From Siphonodentalium dalli (Eukaryota > Mollusca > Scaphopoda > Gadilida > Siphonodentaliidae), in contig CP136063.1 in the NCBI GenBank assembly GCA_032622095.1, positions 270,809,426-270,873,425 on the forward strand: 64,000 bases of DNA. The letters are read 5' to 3'. Under the pieces are notes generated by a model. It was not told the origin of the DNA and made no database searches. It saw only the letters and a list, made by a program, of their open reading frames with translations. Within the stretch, counting starts at the first letter, position 1. Each line of letters begins with the position of its first letter. The translations under genes were made by a program, and so were the position numbers. Positions 30,917 to 41,974 of this stretch are shown here, piece after piece.

Positions 30917-33828
30917 CCGACCTTCGCAGACTTAATGCTATCACAAAACCCACATTCTTCCCAATCGATCAAATCGAGGATATCTTGGCCGAAATGAGGG
31001 GAGTTAAATATATAACAGTTCTCGATTGTTTTTCTGCATATAATTGCATTCCAATACATCACGCGGATCGAAGTAAGGCAACTATAACGTGTTTTAGAGG
31101 GAATTTTTCGTTTAACCGCGCCTGCTTCGGTGCCATTGGAAGTTCTAGTGCCTTTCTTCAACTCATGAATCGTGTGTTGGAGGGGATTACAGGATGTCGC
31201 GCCTATGTCGACGATTTAATTTTGTACTCAGTGGATAAGAAGTCCCATTTAAGACTTCTTCAAGAAGTATTTGATCGCCTTAGGAAGTTTAATGTGAAAT
31301 TAAAGTTAAAGAAATGTTCATTCTTTAAAACAGAATGCTCATTTTTGGGGCACATCGTTGACCAACATGGTGTTAGACCAGATGCTCATAAAGTGAAAGC
31401 AATTCAAAATTTAGCACCGCCAACAAATGTGAAACAAGTGAGAAGTGTTATAGGATCATTCTCGTGGTTCCGGAAATTTATTCCTAAATTTAGTGAAATT
31501 TGTGGACCTTTGGTAGAATTAACAAAGAAAAAAACAAAATTTGAATGGACGGATGAATGTGATACGGCATTTCAAAAATTGAAATCTGATTTAACAGAAG
31601 CCACATATCTCGCATATCCAGATAAAAATAAACCATTCATCATGTATACTGATGCCAGCGCGCATGCTATTGCAGCAGTGATTACACAGTCACGTGACCC
31701 AGGTGACCCGTGTATATCAAGATCTAATACGGAAAATCCTATACATTTTATTTCCGCACGGCTGAATAAATCTCAAATTCGTTCATGGAGTAAATTAGAA
31801 CGGGAATGCTTTGCTATTTATTGGGCAATAAAGAAACTTCAATTTTATATCAGGGGGTCTCCGTTAATTATAAAGACTGACCACAAGGTATTAACTCATA
31901 TGTTATCTGCTCCCATGGACAATAAAAATGTCGCACGTTGGGCTGTGTGCATAGCTGCCTACAAGCCGCAGATAATCCACATACCCGGCAAAGAGAATAT
32001 ATTTGCAGATTATTTATCACGACCGGAAAAGTTACAAACTGGTATGTCAGAGGTGCCAGATCAGTCCGACGTAACCGGCCCTGCACGAGAAGTACCAATG
32101 GATGTGGAAATAATTGACACATCTAAATTAAACACAAAACAATATGCAAATTGTCGCATAGACAAAATTCTACCTGAAAATCAAGAAGCAATTCAGTTAG
32201 AGGGGTTTGACATGCAACTTGAACAAGAACGCGATATCGAAGCAATAGAGATTGTTCAAAAATTATATTCCACCAAACCACCCCGACAAATAGCAGATAA
32301 ATATATAGTAATTAAAGATGTGCTATATTTCACCAGTAATCATGATGATGATCCAGATATACGCCTATTTATTCCCGCAAATATTCGACAAGCTGTACTC
32401 AAACAATACCATGACTTAGCAGGGCATTTTTCCACAGTTAAGACTTTTGCAACAGCAAAACTTAAATATTATTGGCCAAATATGTATAGAGATATACATA
32501 ATTATTGTCAAGCTTGCATGATTTGTAAAATGAGGAATTTATCACAACAAAAGGCCCCAATACAAGAGATGGACCGCCCTCCATTTCCGTTTGCGACAAT
32601 AAGCACTGACATACAAGGACCGTTTGAAACAACAATGTCCAATAACAAATATATTTTAACTTTTATTTGTTGTCTGACTAAATATGTCGAGGCATTTGCG
32701 ATTCCCGACAAACGAGCCGAAACGGTGATAATGATATTTTTAGATGAGGTCATTAGCAGACATGCTTGCTGTCTAAATTTGGTAAGTGATAACGGCTCGG
32801 AGTTCAAAAATAAAAAGATGGATCAGGTGTGCAAAGAACTAAACATCCACCATATATTCTCCAGCCCCTACCATCCAAATTCGCAGGGCTGTGTCGAGAG
32901 ATCGCACGCCGTACTAAATTCTGTTATATCAAAATTGGTATTACAAAACACACACACTTGGGACATGTATTTGTCACACGCCTTATTTGCAATGCGTGTT
33001 CACGTAAATGATACAACAAAATTCAGTCCATTTTATTTATTATATCATAGGGAACCCACTTTAAGTCTTGATAATATTCTAAAACCCAGATTGAAATATG
33101 TAGGGGAAGACTTTACATCTATCGCTTTACAGGAACAGCATAGAAACTTTCGTTTAGTTCTATCGCGTTTAAGATCTCAAATCAGAACACAGAGAAAGAA
33201 TGAAAAAAGGACAGAGGTTTTATTTGAAATAGGCGATCCAGTTTATTACAAATCGGGGCGAAAAACGGGTAAACTGAGTTTATCATGGCAAAGTCATTGG
33301 AATATAATTGAAAAACGTAGTAATGTCTCATTCTTAATTAACGATCTATTAAGTGCTCGAACAGTCCGCTGTCATGCCAACAATATTCGTAAAGCCGACA
33401 CTGCATGGAAAATTCCTCCCAAAGATACAATACGTCAATTGCGAAGACAGCGATTTGTTGTAAATAGTTCTAACGAAGACCCAGAACAACCTGCGTCATC
33501 AGAATGGTCGTCTAGTGACGAAATTCCACTTGCGCAACTAATGAAACGCAAACAACTAAGAAGGAAAAATTCTTCAAGTGACGATGACATACCGAGATTG
33601 GAGTGGGCAGATAGATTGCGCGCAAATGAGCAAAACAATAATAATTCAGATGCTTTTGCGGCCGAAACTGAAGAAATTGAAAATGTTGCCTCTGATAACA
33701 TAAACCCATATGTACAAACAACTGTTTCTGACATGGATATCGATTTAAATTCGCGTTCATATGATGCATCTACACAAGCAGGCGTGAATGATATCATTCG
33801 TGTTATAAGCACACGGGAAACAAATTAG
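30862..33828 (+). CDS. Pol, second frame: RT, RNase H and integrase
   Basis: Numbering is from the in-frame ATG at 30862, which is probably not a real start. RT core: LDCFSAYNCIPI (first catalytic Asp), the TCFRGNFSFNRACFGA region, and YVDD at residues 115-118. RNase H: MYTDASAHAIAA (Asp264), LERECFAIYWAI, TDHKVLTHM. Integrase: the HHCC zinc domain around HDLAGHFSTVKTFA and CQACMIC, then D583, D643 (SDNGSEF) and E679 (CVERSH), a D,D(35)E spacing. A GPY/F-like C-terminal domain (EIGDPVYYKSGRKTG, VRCHANNIRKAD) is followed by a ~150-residue acidic, Ser-rich tail. No stop interrupts it. Confidence 0.93.
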   Translation: MVISVYGSKKKDDSYRFIADLRRLNAITKPTFFPIDQIEDILAEMRGVKYITVLDCFSAYNCIPIHHADRSKATITCFRGNFSFNRACFGAIGSSSAFLQLMNRVLEGITGCRAYVDDLILYSVDKKSHLRLLQEVFDRLRKFNVKLKLKKCSFFKTECSFLGHIVDQHGVRPDAHKVKAIQNLAPPTNVKQVRSVIGSFSWFRKFIPKFSEICGPLVELTKKKTKFEWTDECDTAFQKLKSDLTEATYLAYPDKNKPFIMYTDASAHAIAAVITQSRDPGDPCISRSNTENPIHFISARLNKSQIRSWSKLERECFAIYWAIKKLQFYIRGSPLIIKTDHKVLTHMLSAPMDNKNVARWAVCIAAYKPQIIHIPGKENIFADYLSRPEKLQTGMSEVPDQSDVTGPAREVPMDVEIIDTSKLNTKQYANCRIDKILPENQEAIQLEGFDMQLEQERDIEAIEIVQKLYSTKPPRQIADKYIVIKDVLYFTSNHDDDPDIRLFIPANIRQAVLKQYHDLAGHFSTVKTFATAKLKYYWPNMYRDIHNYCQACMICKMRNLSQQKAPIQEMDRPPFPFATISTDIQGPFETTMSNNKYILTFICCLTKYVEAFAIPDKRAETVIMIFLDEVISRHACCLNLVSDNGSEFKNKKMDQVCKELNIHHIFSSPYHPNSQGCVERSHAVLNSVISKLVLQNTHTWDMYLSHALFAMRVHVNDTTKFSPFYLLYHREPTLSLDNILKPRLKYVGEDFTSIALQEQHRNFRLVLSRLRSQIRTQRKNEKRTEVLFEIGDPVYYKSGRKTGKLSLSWQSHWNIIEKRSNVSFLINDLLSARTVRCHANNIRKADTAWKIPPKDTIRQLRRQRFVVNSSNEDPEQPASSEWSSSDEIPLAQLMKRKQLRRKNSSSDDDIPRLEWADRLRANEQNNNNSDAFAAETEEIENVASDNINPYVQTTVSDMDIDLNSRSYDASTQAGVNDIIRVISTRETN
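30886..30893 (+). other. A8 run where the pol frame shifts by -1 inside RT
   Basis: Upstream codons read CTA AAA AAA AGG; the downstream RT frame needs AAA AAA AAG GAT. The offset equals one missing A, or one -1 slip on A AAA AAA, itself a canonical slippery heptamer. A sequencing or natural indel in the homopolymer is the simplest reading, because recoding within RT would be unusual. Confidence 0.75.
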
Positions 33829-36359
33829 ACAATTTGTCCGACAGAATTAATATCAGGATTCCATTAAAGTCATACTTACCAGTATAAATGTGCAACAGTT
33901 ATGCATCCGTAAATAATTATATATTGTAATCCTGACGGAATAACAAACAATGTATAACAAAATCCTGAATGTTCACTTTCCGTATAACAAAGGAATAGAA
34001 CTGATAAACAATTGAACTAAATAACACAAACATGATTTAAATCATAGTCTTAATATTCATAGTCTACGTGTGTATAACATAAATATATCCACCATTGTGA
34101 CACTACACGCTTAAATAACGTGCCGACAACACATGCAAACTTTTCTGTATACAAAGTATGAGGTTTACTTGATTTATGTATCTGGACAACGGGTCCAGGA
34201 ATATCGTGTAAAGCTATTGAGATGATAAATTTGCACATACAATTGAACTGACCAGCATGAGTATTGCATAGACTTCATAACTCACTGACATGCGTGTTAT
34301 GTAGGTTATTGTATAGGTCAGCACCGCGATGAGTTGCTAATTGACCATACAAACAATACAACGTTCAATCGTAGCTGTCATACTAATAAAAAAATAGATT
34401 ATCATTAATCGTCATTGACCATGCATCCTTAGCATCCAATTCGTGTGCACACGATGCATTACCCAGATGGATTGAATATAGATATAGCGGAGTTTCGAGT
34501 GGTATGCGCAACCCTCGGATTCCTGGGTTGACTTGAGATATTCAGGGATATTTAACCCGGGTGTTGGTAATGGAATGCTAAGCGTTATTAAATAAGAATG
34601 GTCGTTCGATGGATTATACCAAGCACAAGTATAATACTATTTTATTCACTCTGTAAACCGCATATTGAGTTTAGTTTACAATGATAAATATGACCATATA
34701 ATATAATATAATATAGATAGCGGAGAAGTACATGTATGTGGTATTTCATTACCACGTGATTGTTCATAAATAGCTGTGAATAGTTTAACGAAATCGCAAT
34801 CATCTACTGATTGGTTCTAATTCTACTGGAATGGTGAACGCTAATTCACCCGATTTTAACAATAATTTCACACCAAAATAATTACACGATTGTTGATTAT
34901 AAATATTGTCGCGGCAGGCATGTTTGGTTATCGCACAGCAATTGTTTTCAGCGAACATTACATTTTTTATGAAATTTTATGGCATGATATACATATATCT
35001 AGCGGTTCCCTTTAATGTCATGATTCAAGACATATTTTTTAATTCCTACGATCACCTTTTATTGATCATAAACCCAATTCCCTTAATGTCCATATCCCTC
35101 ATTTATTGCATGACCATTTTTCTTTACATTTTATGGAAATGCTCTACGAACAGGTTCAAAATTTATGAAAATGCAAATTGCATCGGCGAGTCACTGATTT
35201 TGTTTCATGATTCGTATTTTTGGCATATTTTGGTTTCAAGATGCTTATTAGCTATTATGGGTTTATTGTGTTCTTTTTACAAACACTTTATTTAGATTCG
35301 TGTCATTTATGTCGAACAAATGTGGTTCGCCAAACACAATCAATGGTTGGTACTGTAAGTCAGGCTAATGACGTCACACGCGATGGACCATCCAATATAC
35401 ACCGTGCTGACATACCAGACACGCAGACCGGACCAGACATTGGTGTTTCAACCACATCTAGCGACACCGCTGCTGACCTTCGACCGTTCCTGACACTGTC
35501 CTCACAAGATTATCGGACATAGCTATTCCACCGACTGTCCAAAATAAACACTCGTTGCTGCATTTCCTCGTTCGGCGTCTTGTATACAGTCGTTGTTTCA
35601 ACGCTGCGTTGACGCCGCCACAGCTCCTTAGATGATAACTAAATGACGCATATGCTGCCAGATCGTTCATGAATATCGCTGATACGTTTGATACACATTG
35701 GCATAAATAATTGACATTTGATCGCAACTGTACACTGCTGTTACATGTACACCGATCATTACACGTTACGTCATTGACTCCACGTCGCTTGCTGACTAAG
35801 ACCAGAGATGTCAAAGACGATATCCTGTGAAGCTACATATACCTTCCCAACTGATGAATATATCGGTTACTACACATTCTCACGCCGCACGGACAATAAC
35901 ATTTATCATCCTTAATTGTTGATGTCAATTAACTGTATCCTGCATGTGTGATTATTCTCTACTTCACACACCAGTGTTCTACATGGTGTTGATTATCCGA
36001 CCTTGGATATAATCGTTTGCCGAATATTTATATTGGACACATATATCACATTATACCCGCCAAGCCAGAACTTCTCTACAAATTCCTGGATAAATTAACT
36101 ATTCGCTGATAAACCAGTGCTCCAGTGACTTACTGTTCGATGCTAATCCAGTAACCTAGCGACATACTGTTTACCAGACTCGCCATGGATAAATAACTCT
36201 CGTTTCGTTTGCTGTTGAGTTTTTATGTATGAATATCCATGTGTTGATTTTGTTTAGGTTCGCGTTCGCGATTATACTCATAGATCCAACTATCTTCTGT
36301 ACCCTCGGATTTTATCAAAATTTTAGTTCCCAATACTATATATAGTTTTGGGAACTCTT
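33829..36359 (+). other. 3' region of the LTR element, no certain gene
   Basis: A 2.5-kb stretch between pol and the polypurine tract. A hydrophobic frame (34906-35295, TTG start) with several possible membrane segments overlaps a second frame (35220-35522) that begins hydrophobic and continues with a polar Ser/Thr/Asp-rich tail. Together they could be a decayed third ORF of unknown function. No known envelope motif is visible. A minus-strand ORF at 35458-35814 looks spurious. Confidence 0.5.
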
Positions 36360-36370
36360 AAAGGAGGGGA
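36360..36370 (+). other. Polypurine tract
   Basis: AAAGGAGGGGA ends three bases before the 3' LTR, the expected place for plus-strand priming. Confidence 0.85.
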
Positions 36371-36373
36371 CTC

Positions 36374-36865
36374 TGTCCGATAGTACAGAAGATTTCGGTT
36401 GATATACAATTATGTTCCCAGTTATTGCTATAACGTATTGTACAGATAAACACAGCACATCGAGATATAACTAATAGAATAGATACAATCATAATTATCA
36501 AGATCATATTCTAAATTGGATGTGACATGTACTACCATCTTATATGTTGGAAGTATCAGACCACGATCGTTCCACCATACCGATGGCATGATACACGTCA
36601 CATGGTAGGTGTATCATATACATCATACCTTATTAGGATGCATGATATTATACACCATACGTTGTAATAACTACTGGCGTCGAGAGATACGAAGAACGAC
36701 TCTCTCTCCATCAGCCGATCAGACTAGACCTCTTTTACCGATGCTCCTGCTGTGTTTATCACTATGACTTATACACATATCAAGTTATCAAAAGCTACAG
36801 ACAGTTATTGTTATCAATGTTCCCGACACGGCCAATTCAACATCTAAACCCTAGACACCGGGACA
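36374..36865 (+). repeat. 3' LTR
   Basis: 492 bp, with 4 substitutions and no indels relative to the 5' LTR by manual comparison. It is followed by the TAAG target duplicate. Confidence 0.97.
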
Positions 36866-37692
36866 TAAGTCACGTGTTAATTTCGCAAAAAAAAGCGTAC
36901 ACGCTACCTGAATTTTGTCTCATGGTATAGAAAATATAGGAAAAATGATATGACGTCATCATTCATATGCGCCTTAGGTATAAACACACACTGGGTTGGT
37001 TGCTAAAATTTGGAATTTTCAGTAAAGTTTACCAGATTGTTTCCATTTAGACGAAAAACGTGTAATGGCTCGCCCAACAGTAAATGGTATCGGACCCTAA
37101 TCCGATAATAATGGGCTATACGTCGATAATTTGTCCCTACAGTGTCCCAAAATGGCGGCGAATATTGCAATCGAAAGTCAAAGAATTCTATTTCGTCATT
37201 GATTTTTAACTAAATCATTTGGTATCCGGTATCGAATATAATTTGATGATTGTCCACTAAAAAATAATGTACTAATATTACAACAGTTACTGATGTAATA
37301 TCCATATGGATAGTCAGCGCACCCAAATTACAACATTATCTGTTGTATCTTGGATCATGTCCCTTTACAGTGGCCATAATCCCAATACGATAGGGGACCA
37401 CCGCGTGCGTAACGTAACTACATGTGTATCACAAGTATAACGTTCTCTGATAACAACAGTTAATTATAGCCAATTTCATGCTTAAGACATTTTAAACATA
37501 TCATCTTCGGTTTGTTTTATTTTATGTTTATGAAAAGGAATAATACATGGGGTGGTTAATATATATAACGCCAAATATGATCAAATTAGCTATTTTCCAG
37601 TTAACCTTAGGATGGCATGCTAGGTACAACAAATTGTTAAATTTGAGTACGAACGTCGGATTGTTCACTATCGTATTGCGATAATCTCCAAC
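36866..37692 (+). repeat. Duplicated unit 1, second part (after the LTR insertion)
   Basis: Direct match to 41157-41974 with only scattered substitutions and one A-run length difference. I see no gene. It ends near GATAATCTCCAACC, where unit 2 begins in mid-LINE. Confidence 0.92.
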
Positions 37693-37796
37693 CTATTAGA
37701 TAATATTCATTCCGAATTCGAATCCCACGCTGTAAGTGATTATGCGATGCGCTTACCCTTTCAGCGAGGTCGGCCTAGGGGAGGCGTCGGCCTTAT

Positions 37797-38976
37797 TTGG
37801 ACCCCTGCAACGCACTGCACATTACTTACAAAAGGACTAAATCTGACTTCCGCAGGGAATATCGTAAATGCTCGCAAAATTTTCTTGACGAATGTGTTAA
37901 CAAGATAGATTCTTATGTAGAAATAGATCAAACTTCGTTCTTCAAACTCCTTAATGCAAAACGCGCGCGCCTTGGTACTCAATCGCAGTCATATTTTGTA
38001 TCTAACGATCGTGTCATCAGAGATGACCAAGATATCGCCGACGAATGGATACATTACTACGAATCCATAAATTCAACTCAAATACATGATACCTCATTCA
38101 ACGAATACCATTATTCAAAAGTATCCCAATTCGTATCAAATGAACTTTCCCACAATAATGCATCGGAATTTGATGAACTGTTGTGCTATCCGGTATCGGT
38201 CTCTGAAGTGATATCCGCATACAAATCTCTAAGCAGAAACAAAGCTGCAGGGCATGACTCTTTGAACTATGAACACCTTATCTTTGGAGGTGAACATCTA
38301 GCCGGCTCGCTCGCTCACCTGTTTTCATTGATGTTTGAGTCACGTCACGTTCCGCGCAATGTGAAGGTTGGAATCATATTTTCGCTATATAAAGGCGCAC
38401 CGAAGCCCAAAGAGTCTTTTGATAGTTACAGGGCGATAACTCTACTCCCTGTACTGTACAAACTTTTTGAAAGGATTGTATTATCACGTTTGAAGCAAAA
38501 CGCACCAAATAGTATTGCGGTCCATCCCCTGCAAAATGGATTTTTACAAAATATCAATTGCATGGCAACATCATACTTAGTACAATAATGTGTCTCCTAT
38601 ACATCCAATAACCACAGCAAACTATTTTCTTGCTTCTTGGATGTATGGAATGCATTTGATACCGTGTGGATCGACGGCCTACTATTCAAATTACACGAAC
38701 GGAGCATCCGGGGGAAAAGCCTAAAAATAATTCATAACCTGCTTACTGGAATGAAATGTTCACTGTTATACAATGGTTACAAATCAAAATGGATTGATGT
38801 ATTGCACGGAACCAGACAAGGAGGTACATTATCTCCGATTTTCTACACCATTGACATTGATCAATTACTGTATGATCTTGAGCGCTCGGCATTTTGGGCT
38901 AAACATTGGTGGAATAAACGTATGTTGCCCAACTCATGCGGATGATATGTTGTTAATGTCATTAACAGCATGTTGA
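37797..38976 (+). pseudogene. LINE reverse transcriptase, truncated, copy B
   Basis: It has the same stop, the same +1 shift and the same internal deletions as copy A, so the damage predates the doubling. Differences seen: AAGHDSLN in place of GAGHDSLN; DVWNAFDTVW in place of DVWKAFDTVW; and DQLLYD in place of DQILYD. Upstream, 37693-37820 carries only the last part of the endonuclease remnant; ORF1 is absent. Confidence 0.85.
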
Positions 38977-39721
38977 ATAAGAATTAAGGCAATATCTTTA
39001 ATTTAGTTTTGTATTCTTCTTATGCATAAAAGCCTTTTTTCCTCTATGTTTACATTTTGTTTTCTGATATCGCGGTTTTCCCACGTTTTTCAGTCAATTT
39101 AAGTTGCCATGATGTAATCATGCATTCCTGTATAAAATATGCTTTTGCCTGTGGCAATTCATGTATTTGTATATATGTTTACAATTTATTGTAAGTTTGT
39201 ATCGAACTCTTCAAATATGGAGGATAATAAAGATATATACCAGGCTTGCGTGTTTTAAAAATATGTGTAACCTATTTTTCGTTCGCCTGGTTTGTGCTCA
39301 GGAAACCCTAGTCGAAAAATGTACGGGATATAATGTATAGTCAATTTTGGACTATAATGCAATCCATACCATAGGTTTATAGCAGAAGAGTTACACAAAC
39401 TGTTATAATCACTACAACTGGTATTATTAACTACTGTACAGATGGGAAAATCATTGAACTACCGTAATAACTGATAATGTCTTGTTTTGGGTCTTGATTG
39501 AGCAAAAATTAAAGTGAGAACTAGTTATCGGGAGACCTGCATTTATAAAACTTAAGCACGACCTGTTTTGTTCAGGAAATTTTCATTTTAGATAACATCC
39601 AATCGAAATGAATGGTCGTTCGCCTCAAATGTGCAGGCCTGCCGACCGCCGAATGACCACAAACGACTGACAATAAACGACCGACAAACGATGAGGATTA
39701 CAGTAAACTAATCTGATTTAT

Positions 39722-39881
39722 TAATATACCAATAACATGATTTTTATGGCGTTATGGTTTATTAACGACCCGACAGGGATGATTAACAGCCCGAGGGCCT
39801 AGGCCCGAGATGGAGTTAATCATTCCTGGAGGGCTGTTAAGAAACCAAGGTTCCCGACAAACTCATGTTATTACTATTATT
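39722..39881. mobile_element. Foldback/MITE-like hairpin in unit 2
   Basis: Counterpart of 26117-26276 with minor differences (TTTTTATGGCG for TTTTTATAGCG). Confidence 0.6.
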
Positions 39882-41974
39882 TCCACACCGCCCTCGTGTG
39901 GTCACGTGATCGGCGACTTTACCGACAGCACGCGTTAATGAAAACAAAGCTTCTTTAGCGCCCGCTTCTGTTCAACTTCACCTTAAAATTATAGAATCTT
40001 AACGTGCGGGTAACATACTGTTTATCTACGAGAGAACACCCTCTAAAGTGGTGAAGAATATTAAGTAATAGCGTTAACGTTGGAATCAACAGAAATATAT
40101 CTGCATGAATTTGAACTGAATACACATGTTAATGTATGATTGATCTGTTGCAATTTGAAAACAGAAACAAATCTTTTTCAGTTCTAAATCAAATAATGAT
40201 TTAATTAATGATAAGCAAAAACATGTGTAAACTTTGATTAGAGAACAAACTCAATAATGCCTCCAGGCTCTAGTCCAGAGTGCAATAATCATGGCACAAA
40301 CACAGTTTACACACATGGTGTCATAAAATTGAATACACTTAACATTGAATTGACTGCTCATCGTGTAACTGTGGTATACAATAATCCATAAAATCCTAAA
40401 AAAAAGCAATCCAACAACATTCATTGTTGCAAATTTCATGAAACACAGGTCAATCACTCTTTCATTTTTTCAATTTCATGCCATGTCGGCCTTGACCTGT
40501 TAACCTTGTAGTGGATAAATCGTTGTGCACACTATAAAGTGTTTGTCGACGCCGATTCCGGCTCTGAATAAAAGTGCAATGTCGCGTTTCTTCGTTGTTT
40601 CTCAGTGGGTGTGGATGCGATTTGGTACATGTATGTGTGTCCGGGTTGGGACATGGCTGATTGATTACCGTACATGCACATTCGATTTGTTTTTTAATTT
40701 ACAAATTTCGCATAGAAGATTTGTTTACAATCGAGATGGCTAATCATATACTGTGCCACGGTAATATTTCACCGAATGCCATGTTATCAAACTAGAAAGG
40801 CTGTGATTAATCCTCGATTAATCTATTATTTTATTGAGTCTCTGAGTGACTCAGTGAGAACAATTAAAAAGTTATCATCGGCAATCGTTGTTGTTGTTGT
40901 TGTATGTAAATTCCTCCGTTGTCTTCGGAGCACGCTGCTCTCGCGACACAGGTTGAAAAATAGGTAATACAGTTGGCACCGCGCACACATTTGACACATT
41001 AATACTAATGTGAATTGCCACTGTCATGAAGCAGAACGCCCTTTGTATAATTTGAAACACAGTCGATGTCGAATTAAGATCGAATTTACGGAAATGGTCT
41101 TTCCATATCTCCATATGTACAGAAGTACAGTTATCTCCCTTCACAAACAGACAGTAAGTCACGTGTTAATTTCGCAAAAAAAGCGTACACGCTACCTGAA
41201 TTTTGTCTCATGGTATAGAAAATATAGGAAAAATGATATGACGTCATCATTCATATGCGCCTTAGGTATAAACACCCACTGGGTTGGTTGCTAAAATTTG
41301 GAATTTTCAGTAAAGTTTACCAGATTGTTTCCATTTAGACGAAAAACGTGTAATGGCTCGCACAACAGTAGATGGTATCGGACCCTAATCCGATAATAAT
41401 GGGCTATACGTCGATAATTTGTCCCTACAGTGTCCCAAAATGGCGGCGAATATTGCAATCGAAAGTCAAAGAATTCTATTTCGTCATTGATTTTTAACTA
41501 AATCATTTGGTATCCGGTATCGAATATAATTTGATGATTGTCCACTAAAAAATAATGTACTAATATTACAACAGTTACTGATGTAATATCCATATGGATA
41601 GTCAGCGCACCCAAATTACAACATTATCTGTTGTATCTTGGATCATGTCCCTTTACGGTGGCCATAATCCCAATACGATAGGGGACCACCGCGTGCGTAA
41701 CGTAACTACATGTGTATCACAAGTATAACGTTCTCTGATAACAACAGTTAATTATAGCCAATTTCATGCTTAAGACATTTTAAACATATCATCTTCGGTT
41801 TGTTTTATTTTATGTTTATGAAAAGGAATAATACATGGGGTGGTTAATATATATAACGCCAAATATGATCAAATTAGCTATTTTCCCGTTAACCTTAGGA
41901 TGGCATGATAGGTACAACAAATTGTTAAATTTGAGTACGAACGTCGGATTGTTCACTATAGTATTGCGATAATC

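Larger units (their letters stand above)
27545..36865 (+). mobile_element. Ty3/Gypsy LTR retrotransposon, near-complete, 9,321 bp
   Basis: Two direct LTRs (27545-28036 and 36374-36865, 492 bp each, 4 differences by my count) begin TGTCC and end GGACA. TAAG flanks both ends (27541-27544, 36866-36869), and the undisturbed site CAGTAAGTCACG is present in unit 2 at about 41153. Internal order is primer site, gag, then protease-RT-RNase H-integrase, then a 2.5-kb region of low coding content, then polypurine tract. Integrase after RNase H places it in Ty3/Gypsy, not Copia. A one-base frame offset in RT makes the copy defective unless bypassed. Confidence 0.97.
37693..41974 (+). repeat. Duplicated unit 2, without the LTR element
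   Basis: About 4.28 kb, colinear with 24088-27544 plus 36866-37692. It starts inside the LINE endonuclease remnant and ends at GATAATCTCAAACC, after which sequence is unique. It carries the empty LTR insertion site at about 41153-41164. Confidence 0.93.

Noticed and set aside
34906-35522. Envelope gene of an errantivirus-like element
   Set aside because: No signal peptide, furin-type site or fusion motif could be identified, and the frame starts at TTG. Kept only as a possible decayed ORF.
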